Positions 1 to 9,309 of a DNA stretch of 64,000 nt are shown piece by piece. Source of the stretch: Plasmodium malariae. Taxonomy: Eukaryota; Apicomplexa; Aconoidasida; Haemosporida; Plasmodiidae. Under the pieces are notes generated by a model. The model was not told the DNA's origin, ran no database searches, and saw nothing but the letters and a program-made list of their open reading frames with translations. The stretch covers positions 496,001-560,000 of the forward strand of contig NC_041778.1 in the NCBI RefSeq assembly GCF_900090045.1, in the 5' to 3' direction. The position numbers and the translations under genes were made by a program. Position 1 is the stretch's first letter. Every line of letters begins with the position of its first letter.

Positions 1-363
1 TAATTATATGTACATACAACATACAAATAAACGTCTGAAAAAGACTGTTTCTTCACTCCGTTACTTGTTGACGAGTGTTTAGAATTTATAAATGTTGCAC
101 ATCGGGTGCAAGTTTTCAAATTAAATATATCCAATCTCGATCTACGTACCTCCAACACGTCCACTCTCCTCCGGCGTTAACTCTATAATATATCTTTTTT
201 ACAACTCAAATTCAATTCAGCTTTGTCCAGAAACCTGACCCAACCTGGAAATCTCTCCTTGTGCAACATATGCACGCAACAGTCCTACTGTCCCTATATA
301 TATATTTATATTTATATAATTATATTTACATATGTACATACATGTATGTACATATATAGTCAC

Positions 364-396
<33 letters not shown>

Positions 397-397
397 G
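1..397. other. Intergenic region downstream of the SIS1-like gene
   Basis: No gene seen. It holds short (TA)n and TACATATG-type simple sequence (about 290-355) and a T run of about 27 bases at 370-396 that directly abuts the stop codon of the minus-strand Hsp40 gene, so on the transcript it is an A-rich start to the 3' UTR. Confidence 0.6.
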
Positions 398-2010
398 TTA
401 AAAGGTGTCAGCTAGCGTTTCCCTAATTATTCTTTTCTTTTCGCTAGTTAAACTTTTTGGAAATACAATATCAAATTCTACAATTAAATCGCCTCTTACA
501 CTTGGATTCTTTGAAGAAGGCATACCTTCCTTTGATACAATTTTTCTAGTCTTCGGTGTAACAATATCATCTACCCTAACATTTATATCTCTATTGTCTA
601 ACGATTTTACAATGAACTGAAATCCTGTTAAAGCTTTATCTAGCGGAACAGGACATTTATAAATTAAATGATTCGAATCTCTTAAAAATCGATCATGTGT
701 TTTTGTTTTAACATTAAATACAAGATCACCTGGTTGTGACATAGGTGAAACTTGATCTCCTTCACCATAAAATGTTATCTTAGTACCATCTTTCCATCCT
801 GCTTTTACATCAATTGTAACGTAGTTATCATCTTCATAGCTCTTTGTACCCATAAATCTTTTTCTTGTTATTTTTAATTTTTTTTTACATCCATTATATA
901 ACTCTTCTAACGTGAGGGATAGCGGCACTTCATACGTTGCGGGTTTGTTGTAGTTGTTCGAGTTTATATCTATAATGGGGAGAGGATATTTCATATGAAT
1001 ACATACATGTGGGCCAATGCAAACAGATGCAAGTAATTACTGCCACATATGAACAAATACAACAACGTGCAATATTTATATGCTTTCACTTCTTAACAAA
1101 CGAAGATGGAAAAACAAAGCTCGGTTGACGCAATACTCAAATTTAACCGTCTTCCTTAACTTTGTCTTACATACTACACGGGCACGTACAGCACAACAGC
1201 ATGTATACGTACATGTACATAAGCATATATACAAATATATGTGTGTGTACGTATATGATTGTGTACGTATATGATTGTGTACGTATATGATTGTGTACGT
1301 ATATGATTGTGTACGTATATGATTGTGTACGTATATGATTGTGTACGTATATGAGTGTGTACGTATATGATTGTGTACGTATATGAGTGTGTACATATAT
1401 ATGTGTATATGCGTGTATGAACGTATGCTCGCATGCTCGCTCTAACTTGTGGTGGTGTTAGGTCTTGCCTTCCTCGAAGTCATATTGACAAAAGTAGTAA
1501 AAGGGGAAAAATCTTCATCAAAGGCTGAAGTAAATGAAAAATTACTATCAGAACCAAAAATTCTACTGAACAATTCAGACGGATCAACTCCGCTATAAAC
1601 ATAAGTATTTCCTCCTGTAGGTATAGAACCCTTTAATCCCTCTTCACCATATGTATCATAAATTTTTCTTTTTTCCTCATCGGATAAAACATCATATGCC
1701 TCAGCTATATTTTTAAATTTTTCTTCGGCTTCTTTTTTTGATTTCACATCTTTATGTTTATCTGGATGCCACATCATGGCCATCTTTCGGTACGCTTTCT
1801 TTAGGTCATTTGTTGTACAGTCTTTGCTAACTCCCAAAATGGAATAGTAATCCTAGGAGGAAGGAATGGAAACGTCGGCAACGGTGAGCATGTGATTGGG
1901 TTTTGCATACATTCACGCATGCACAGATATATATATATATATATATATATGTGTATGTGTATGTACAGATATATTTGTATATACAAGCCCATGTGTACAC
2001 ATACGCTCAT
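398..2010 (-). CDS. SIS1: SIS1-like Hsp40 (DnaJ type II co-chaperone), three exons
   Basis: Hsp40 co-chaperone that should stimulate a cytosolic Hsp70. I read exons 2005-2010, 1447-1852 and 398-969, joined in phase to give 327 residues. Exon 1 is only ATG plus one codon (Met-Ser), followed by GTATGT; exon 2 follows a CCTCCTAG acceptor and starts DYYSILG. The J domain is residues 3-70, with the HPD motif at 31-33 in [11 protein letters not shown] short Gly/Phe-containing region follows ([17 protein letters not shown]), with no zinc-finger CxxCxGxG repeats, so this is type II. Exon 3 carries the two beta-sandwich substrate-binding domains, starting [16 protein letters not shown]. The start is inferred from splice phase; a longer upstream exon cannot be excluded. 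It matches my memory of P. falciparum SIS1 (PFB0595w). The family assignment is secure; the tiny first exon is less so. Confidence 0.93.
1243..1396. repeat. 16-bp minisatellite in intron 2 of the SIS1-like gene
   Basis: The unit tgtgtacgtatatgat repeats about nine to ten times with few mismatches. It lies inside the intron at 970-1446. Open frames through it on either strand are repeat artefacts. Confidence 0.9.
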
Positions 2011-2957
2011 TTAACGCATTCATTTTTTGCTAAGCTGCTTCTCATTGCTGCGCCTTAGCGGCATTATGCTCTTTTCGTTCATCCCCTCACTACACTATGC
2101 AGACTCAAAATATAAGTAGCGTTCCTTTGTAGAAACGAATTTTATATATATTTTTTTTTTTTCCTTCTTTTTTGCTACTCCTCAGTTATGAGCATACATA
2201 TCCAGGATATACATGCTTATAAGCGTACATACAAAAACATATATATAAGCACATACTGAAGCACGTACAAAAGAACACTCTTATGACTCGCTCACCTTTC
2301 CCATTTTCTATTTACATACAAAAGGCATAACATATACACGCATATACGTATATATATATATATGTAGAATAATTTAAAATTTTACAAAATTTTAATAAAC
2401 CTTTTAAGGGACAAAAAAATATAAATTAAAATAAAATAAAAAAAACATATAATAAAACAAAATAAAGCAAAATAAAGCAAAATAAAGCAAAATAAAGCAA
2501 AATAAAGCAAAATCAAACAAAATCAAACAAAATATAATTAAACAGAATATAATTTAATTAAACAGAATATAATTTAATTAAACAAAATATAATATAAGAA
2601 AACAAGATAACATAAAATTAAGGGCCCATTTAAAAGGTAAAAGTTTTACGACAAAGTGTTTTTCAATTTTTTTTTTTTTTTTTTTTTTTTTGGAAAATAT
2701 AAAATTGAGCTGTAAAATGAAATATTAATTTACCGTAAATTCTAAAAAAGAAAAAAAAATAAAATATTATGTAAAAAAGCATGTTAATAATTCCTATTAT
2801 GTTATAACTTAAAAAATAGTTGGTAGATGATATACTCCCATACGTTGGTCGTACAAAGGCATGTACATATACAAGTGTATTTATATGTATGTATATATAA
2901 ATGTACATATAAGTATAAATATATTATAGCACATGTATAAATATATATATATATAAT
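2011..2957. other. Intergenic region upstream of SIS1, with AAAATAAAGC-type repeats
   Basis: This is the presumed promoter and 5' UTR of the SIS1-like gene. It contains a roughly 10-bp aaaataaagc tandem array at 2455-2510 that grades into aaacaaaatataatttaatt units to about 2600, a T run at 2670-2691 and TACATATA simple sequence. A weak minus-strand open stretch at 2690-2742 follows a good acceptor (CTTTTTTAG). It might be a last exon of the candidate gene to its right, but I could not link it. Confidence 0.5.
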
Positions 2958-3152
2958 TGCGGGTTTTAATATGTCCATCGGTATGCTATTTAGGTGCGCG
3001 TTAGAGAAGCACAAATTGAAAACTTCTACTGTACTTCACGTGGTATCTCATCAATTCACTACACTTTATATTATTCTATCTTATCTTATTTTTACTATTT
3101 TTAATTTATTTTTTTTTTTTTTTATGCTTTTTATATATGTCGGATGTATAAA

Positions 3153-3195
<43 letters not shown>

Positions 3196-3486
3196 TTACT
3201 TATGCATACGAATAAAAAAAATTAAAGCCCCTCTCTTGTTTCTTTGTTTCATTACAAAGCATGAAAAGCGTGTGTTTTCTAGTAATGCTCTACTGTAAGC
3301 ACCAACATGTTGTTCTTCGATGGTCCATTTTTCATATACTTTCAGTAAGTATGTGTTGCATATGTGTGTATATGTACGTACTAATTGACGGTATATCCTT
3401 AGTAATTTCTTCAATATATATGCCCCGCATACGCCGCCTAGTGTTATTATGATGTAGAAGAATTGTGAATTAAGGACGTGTTTCAT
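2958..3486 (-). CDS. Candidate small spliced membrane-protein gene (unrecognised)
   Basis: I do not recognise this protein. An ATG at 3486 opens a 96-codon frame whose base composition is clearly richer in G+C than its surroundings and whose residues are balanced. It has one hydrophobic segment with small residues (YIIITLGGVCGAYIL, residues 11-25), then a charged part containing YEKWTIEEQ and MKQRNKRG. A donor C|GTATGC at 3210/3209 would join in phase to a second exon from 3028 (acceptor GTACAG), reading EVFNLCFSNAHL and ending near DILKPA; the true 3' end is not resolved. A 39-42 bp telegraphic stretch around 3345-3387 might be a very short intron. The pattern resembles small mitochondrial inner-membrane subunits, but that is only an impression. 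An alternative plus-strand spliced reading exists but looks less protein-like. Confidence 0.42.
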
Positions 3487-3726
3487 ATATACATGCTCTT
3501 ACATACATATGTACAATACATATATTTTTATATTTTATGTGTATGCTGCCCCACCTTTCTTAGTAGAATGTTATTACAAACAGTATATAACTGGAAGGTG
3601 AGTCCTACTTTTTTTTCTTTTTTTTTTTTTTTTTTATTTTTACTTGTAGGAACATAACATAGATACCTTCATTTCATTCGTAATAGCTATCATGTTATGA
3701 AAAGATGAAAGAACACTATTGCACTA

Positions 3727-3760
<34 letters not shown>

Positions 3761-4331
3761 GTTTATTTACGTACACATATGTATTTATTCACTTAAGTGA
3801 AAGAAAACAAATTCAAGCAAAGCACACTCCACTGAACAATATTTGTTTTCCAAAAATTGAAAGGAAGGAAGAATTGATTTTTTTTTTTTTTTATTAACAC
3901 AAAGTTTGTTCAGAAAAAGACAAAAAAAATAAAATAAAATAAAATAAAATATGAAAGTGAGGAGGTAGTAATAAATAGCAAAATTTAATGAAGAAAAAGG
4001 AGTGAAGTTGCTTCTCGTAACTGACACATGTAGTATATATGTATAAACGTAAAATATACGTTTTTACTACTTACGTTTATAATTTATACATATATGTATA
4101 TATTAACATGTACATACGAATTATGGTACCTTTTAAAAAGGTCAAATTTAAAACAAATAAAAGTTATCATTTATTAATTTTTTTTTTTTTTTTTTAAATG
4201 TAATATATGTAGATAGTTATTTAAAATAAAGCAAAATTTTCTACGTCAGCATGTAGATTGGTGGTTTGTCCCCTTTTTTCTACTTTTTAAGAAATAAAAA
4301 AAAAAAAAAAGGAAGCCATTAAAGCTGTAGT

Positions 4332-4381
<50 letters not shown>

Positions 4382-4503
4382 TACATGTATATGCTCATAT
4401 GTATATATGGCTCATATGTACATGTATATGAACATATACACGTGCTTACATGTAAGCGTACTTGCTCATAAGGCGCGTACGTCTGGCCGAAAAATCCATC
4501 TTG
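3487..4503. other. Intergenic region with long T runs and a (TA)n tract
   Basis: No convincing gene. T runs lie at 3618-3635, 3731-3760, 3879-3892 and 4179-4195. A (TA)n tract lies at 4333-4379, followed by short palindromic CATATGTACATG-type repeats to about 4450. A minus-strand open frame at 3785-4027 is Phe/Lys low complexity and not credible as a protein. Confidence 0.5.
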
Positions 4504-5004
4504 CTACGGAATTAGGCGAACAATAGAGTCGTCCACAATCGTTTCGTACTTATCGGAGGAGTGAAAAACGCATTCTCTTTGAACATTTTTAAATAAGTCC
4601 ATAATATTTTTACTTTTAATATATTCGTCATAGGAGTCTTTGTTTCTCCATAACCTTAACTGAAGATAACTTAATGGTGAGTTATCCCAATTTATTGCTT
4701 TAAACAGTTTTGTGTACTCATACCCTTTATTCTTAAAGGAATGAATATTTAATTTGTTATAGTTTGCCTCAAAATTTCTTATATTTTTATTGTCAACTAT
4801 GTACTCATCAACATATATTAGATCCCCATATATACCCTTACCCTTTTTCTTTTTTATATATTCAATTTTTCCATATACATATCCACAAAAACACCCAACA
4901 AATAACCACACAAAATTTCGATGACCTATACTTGACGTCCTATACCAATAGGAAAACTTACCTGCCTTCTGTTTTAAAATATTAAGGTAATCCCCCAAAA
5001 TCAT
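4504..5004 (-). CDS. Conserved-looking 166-residue single-span protein, function unknown
   Basis: Not recognised. It is a single-exon frame from the ATG at 5004, with an in-frame stop 21 bases upstream that supports this start. One hydrophobic, Cys/Gly-containing segment (FVWLFVGCFCGYVYG, residues about 31-45) follows a short basic amphipathic N-terminus (LNILKQKAGKFSYWYR). This would suit a mitochondrial or other inner-membrane protein with a C-terminal soluble tail of about 115 residues containing NSPLSYLQLRLWRNKDSYDEY. There is no signal-peptide h-region at the extreme N-terminus. The composition is balanced and free of low-complexity runs apart from one Lys run (IKKKKGKG), which argues for a conserved housekeeping subunit rather than an antigen. 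It lies between the Hsp40 gene and the L/F transferase gene, all on the same strand. Existence of the gene is secure; the function is unknown. Confidence 0.8.
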   Translation of the reverse strand: MILGDYLNILKQKAGKFSYWYRTSSIGHRNFVWLFVGCFCGYVYGKIEYIKKKKGKGIYGDLIYVDEYIVDNKNIRNFEANYNKLNIHSFKNKGYEYTKLFKAINWDNSPLSYLQLRLWRNKDSYDEYIKSKNIMDLFKNVQRECVFHSSDKYETIVDDSIVRLIP

Positions 5005-5218
5005 TTTCTTGCTTCGTTCCGTTCAACGAGTCCTTACGTAGTTCATACATCCAACAGCACGTAGGGGGAATTTCGTACGTGCCAATTTTGAAAGGACCTC
5101 TTTCGAAGGTAGTTCCTTCACAGTAGTACTCTATTTCCTCATACGCGCTTCCCCTTCAACAGTGTGAGAAAACAATACTCAATTTCTTACTTAAACGAAA
5201 AAAAATGCTCCATGGAAT

Positions 5219-5257
<39 letters not shown>

Positions 5258-6664
5258 CTATAAAATTTTTAAAAATGTAGAAGTTTTTCGGAAAATTATG
5301 AATATATTATAAACAAATATATTTGGGTATTACCCATACATATAGTATCAACACCCCAACGGTGTTTTCAAAAAATTATTAAGTTTATAATACATTTGTC
5401 ATATTACAATTTTTATTTTATTTTATTTTTATTTTGGTATACTCTCTTTATTGCTTATTTTTGTATATAAAATATTTACTTATTTTGAATGAAGAGTGTT
5501 TTGAGGCTTAACACTTGTAAGCATAACACTTTACCATTTTTCGCTTTACCCTTTTATGCTCTTATAAATTGTAAACGCATAGTTTAACACTCTTTTTCCC
5601 AATAAGGTATTACATACTTTGAAAGAAATAGAAAAGTCTCGAATTACCTTGCTTGGTCAGTATAAATAGCCATTTTGAATTTTTTTTTTTTATTTTTTTT
5701 TTTTTCATATTTTATTTTTTATTCTTCTTAATTTTTGTTATACTTTTTTTACCGTTTTCCCATTTTGGCTTTCAAATTTAAAAGTTATATAACGCAGCAA
5801 AAGGGAAATAAAAAAATTAAAATAGGTTAAAAGGAGGGCAAAAGTTAAAATGGGTTAAACGTTGAAGTATGCTGGACGCTAAAGCATGATGAACATTAAA
5901 ATGTGCTAAAAGGAGCAAAAGCAGTACACGACAGTTTGCGCGTCGCACCTGTGCACTTGTATTAATTTGCCCATCATTTTTTTTGATTTACAAAAAGGTG
6001 TATCAGTAAATGCATCAGTAAATGCATCAGTAAATGCATCAGTAATATGGATGAAGCATGAAAAATTGAAAGGGGCGGAAATGAGTTATAATCAATCATG
6101 AGTATTATTTGTGCGCATGTGATGATCCCACGCTCCTCCGGACATTTCTTCACGCCAGTTAGTGTTACAAATTGAAAAATTATAAAAATAAACATGCAAG
6201 TAGCAAAAAAAAAAAAAAAAAAAAAAAAAAATGAGCGCCCATATGTGTGCACATGTACACACATAAACGCACACACGTGTACATATGGTAGTGTATGTAC
6301 ATGTGTGTACATGTATACGCAATATGCGTATGCGTACCAAATCAACGCGATTGGCACGTTACATACAAGCGCGAGATTCGCGGAGATGACTTTTCTTTTT
6401 TATATATAAAAAAAAAAAAAAAAAAAAAAAATATGGAGGCAATTTTTATTGTCTCTACATCTTTTTACACATTTTAAATATGCCTCACTGAACATTCATT
6501 TGTTTTAGTTAGATTCCTTTCCAAATATAGGTCGTTGTATTCGTGCCAATTTTTCGAAACATGTATGGTTTTCCCTTGTGTGCCCATCTTACATGATAAT
6601 TAGAAGTATGCATATGTACATGCATTTTGAGTACGTACTTATGTTTGTGTGCATTTATGCTTAC
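5005..6664. other. Intergenic region, promoter of the 166-residue gene and 3' flank of aat
   Basis: The first 170 bases (5005-5175) are unusually G+C-rich for intergenic DNA here and probably form the 5' UTR of the minus-strand gene. After that come (AT)n at 5222-5253, T-rich tracts at 5680-5706, a 12-bp tandem (atcagtaaatgc, four copies, about 6003-6043), A runs at 6205-6230 and 6409-6430, and GTACATATG-type simple sequence at 6240-6330. No gene seen. Confidence 0.5.
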
Positions 6665-7894
6665 CTACTTGGACCCTCCGTCATCTTTCGCTATTTCGTC
6701 CATACCGATTCCTTTAATAAGTACACTGCAATTAAGCTTATCCTTAAAAGGCACCTTGAACTCTGCATGTTGATGTTTAAACGTTCTATGTTTATTGAAA
6801 AATTCTTTCATTGGTATTTCTTTTGATCCAATTTCTTTTTTATATGGTAATAACATGCCGAGATCCCATAATTGAAAATTTTGGAATTCTAATAACTTAG
6901 CTAATGCACATAACTGAATTGTGCCAGCACAGCTTTTCCTTTGAAAACCAGTTAAACTAGTATATACAGACCCAACAGTATTGCCAATTTCTCCAGCTAC
7001 TAATTTATCTTCAAACCATAACTCTACAGAATGCATCTGTACATTCTTATAAATAATATTTTTTTCAAAAATTTTTTTAAATTCTTTTTGTACGAATGGG
7101 TAAAGCCAATTCTTGCCATGTTTTTCTACGATTCCTTCTATAACTCCATCAAAATCTTTGTCTACAGTTATATAAAAATGTTTACATTTCTTTCTAGCTT
7201 TTTTAGAAATATGTATTTCACTTGGATGCATACATGATCTAATGTAGTGTATCTTTGGTATTAATAAACATTCTTTATATATAATCGTTTCATAATTTTC
7301 TACTCTATATATTCTCTGTTTACTAGCTACAGGTATGAACCCTTCATAGAGCAACTGAGAAATAAAAGATGCATCAAAATGTACACACCACGTGTTCTCG
7401 TGTTCATAATTTTCTTCTATTAATATATCGACAATTTTTTCTATATTATGATATGGTGTCAACAATGGGTAAAAGTTCAAACAATTATTATTTTTCATTA
7501 AATTGTAAATCTTCGTTAGTGCTTGTGGGTCCTCCTTTGACATCTTCTCAACGATTTTATTTATGTTAACATCATCGTCTAACAGTAGCTTCTTCGTCCG
7601 CGCCTCGCAGGCCTGGCCCCTACTATTTTGTTCGTTTATCATGCTTCTTTCGCTTCGTTTGCTCCTATCACTACTTCTACTTCTTTCGCTTCGTTTGCTC
7701 CTATCACTACTTCTACTTCTTTCGCTTCTTCCACTCCCTTCGCTCTTCTCGCTCTGTTCATCTTGTTCATTTATCACTTGCTCGTTTGAGGCATGCTCAT
7801 TTTTATTGCACTCTCCTTTAGCATGATCACTTCCTTTCTTAACATTCAACTCCTTCACCCCATTACCTCCCCCCAGGCTTTCACATGTATTCAT
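6665..7894 (-). CDS. Leucyl/phenylalanyl-tRNA-protein transferase (Aat family)
   Basis: Transfers Leu or Phe from aminoacyl-tRNA to the N-terminus of proteins that carry a basic N-terminal residue, the enzyme of the bacterial-type N-degron pathway. The ATG at 7894 gives 409 residues; an upstream in-frame TTG is not used. Residues 1-110 are low-complexity Ser/Arg/Lys/Glu, including a 12-residue tandem repeat (SERSRSSDRSKR, about 7650-7730). The enzyme domain spans about 120-395: WCVHFDASFISQLLYEGFIP (from 167) is the eukaryotic-type counterpart of the family N-terminal motif, and WFEDKLVAGEIGNTVGSVYTS then FQRKSCAG...LCALAKLLEFQNFQLWD is the conserved transferase core. Bacterial Aat proteins are about 230 residues, so the N-terminal third is an extra extension. 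No transit peptide is evident. From memory P. falciparum has an annotated orthologue at this syntenic place. Confidence 0.85.
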   Translation of the reverse strand: MNTCESLGGGNGVKELNVKKGSDHAKGECNKNEHASNEQVINEQDEQSEKSEGSGRSERSRSSDRSKRSERSRSSDRSKRSERSMINEQNSRGQACEARTKKLLLDDDVNINKIVEKMSKEDPQALTKIYNLMKNNNCLNFYPLLTPYHNIEKIVDILIEENYEHENTWCVHFDASFISQLLYEGFIPVASKQRIYRVENYETIIYKECLLIPKIHYIRSCMHPSEIHISKKARKKCKHFYITVDKDFDGVIEGIVEKHGKNWLYPFVQKEFKKIFEKNIIYKNVQMHSVELWFEDKLVAGEIGNTVGSVYTSLTGFQRKSCAGTIQLCALAKLLEFQNFQLWDLGMLLPYKKEIGSKEIPMKEFFNKHRTFKHQHAEFKVPFKDKLNCSVLIKGIGMDEIAKDDGGSK

Positions 7895-8484
7895 TTTATT
7901 CTTGTTGCTCAAAAAAATGGAAAAATGCTTTTTTTCGTCCTATGTGCACTAATTCATGTAAATAGGCAAGTATAATAATGTATGTCAGCATTTACAGTCC
8001 CTTTAACCCCACACAAGGAGCAGTAAAAGAAAAATAAAAAATTAATTAAAAAAATACACAGAATGAACAAAATGAACATAATAAAACAAACACCACAAAA
8101 CGAACAAACGATCAAACGAACATACGATCAAACGAACAAACGAACAAACGAACATACGATCAAACGAACAAACGAACAAACGAACATACGATCAAACGAA
8201 CAAACGAACAAACGATTAAACGAACAAACGATTAAACGAACAAACGAACAAACGATTAAACGAACAAACGATTAAACGAACAAACGAACAAATGAACAAA
8301 CGAACAAATGAACAAACGAACAAATGAACAAACGAACAAATGAACAAACGAACAAATGAACAAATGAACAAACGAACAAATGATCATCCACGTAGAAGAG
8401 CAAAAGAGTAAAAGAGCGTTAACCTATTTTTCAAACAGTAGCAAACGATCTCCCTCTATTTGCAGCTTTTCCTTTTCCTTTTCC

Positions 8485-8516
<32 letters not shown>

Positions 8517-9013
8517 CATTAAAAACACAAGGATACCGCGAAGAGAAATAATTTCTTTATATTATATATACCCCATTCGCACACATATATGTACTTGTGT
8601 TTTACATGTGTTTACGTATGTGTATATGTATGGATACGTATGTATACCTATGCACGCACATGTACTTGGACTTGCGTATCCTTGTGTGCTCGTTTACTGC
8701 TTGCTGCAAAAAAATGGTACTCCTTATTTTTTAAGGTCATAACTGAGATATAGAAAAAAATAAAAAAAAAATAAAAAAATAAAAAATAGAATAAATAAAA
8801 ATAAATAAAATAGATTTAATAAAATAGATTTAATAAAAACAAACAGCTAAGAAAAATTGGGGAATAACCAAAAAAATACAAAGTTAAAGAACGTTTAAAA
8901 TTAGTTTACGTGCTATTTTCTTTTTTCCTACGCAGATATATTTGCGGGTATACGAAAAAGGCATATATACACATGTAAGTATATTTGTGCGGGAATATAC
9001 ACATGTAATATTC

Positions 9014-9045
<32 letters not shown>

Positions 9046-9309
9046 CGTACATAAGCACGTTCGCACATATATATTCCTCTCTGTACATATGCACAAGTCA
9101 ATAATAAAGGAAAAATGAAATGAAAAAGTAAGTTACATACATTACTCCATATGAAAACAAAAAAAAAATAAAAAAATATGCATAATGCTATTTATATTTT
9201 TTTTAAAAAATGTTCATCCAAAAATGCCGTAGGAGCTTATTACAGTCCTTGTTAGGTACGAAACAGCAAAGTGAATATACATATATATGTACATGTGAAA
9301 AATTGAGAA
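7895..9309. other. Intergenic region 5' of aat, rich in tandem repeats
   Basis: Presumed promoter of aat. It contains the CGAACAAA array (8097-8385), a T run at 8485-8513, TACGTATGTATA-type simple sequence at 8580-8690, A/T-rich filler at 8750-8860 and (AT)n at 9017-9045. Open frames here are repeat-derived. No gene seen. Confidence 0.5.
8097..8385. repeat. CGAACAAA / CGATCAAA short tandem array
   Basis: About 290 bp of 4-8 bp units (cgaacaaa, cgatcaaa, cgaacata, cgattaaa, tgaacaaa) arranged in higher-order blocks. It lies in the 5' flank of the aat gene. The frame through it reads NEQT/KRTN and is not a gene. Confidence 0.9.

Noticed and set aside
2971..3460. Alternative plus-strand spliced gene (MSIGMLFRCALEKHK... 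and MLFFDGPFFIYF joined by good splice sites to NFFNIYAPHTPPSVIMM)
   Set aside because: Phases can be made to match, but the exons cannot be linked to each other convincingly and the minus-strand protein looks more natural; kept as an alternative.
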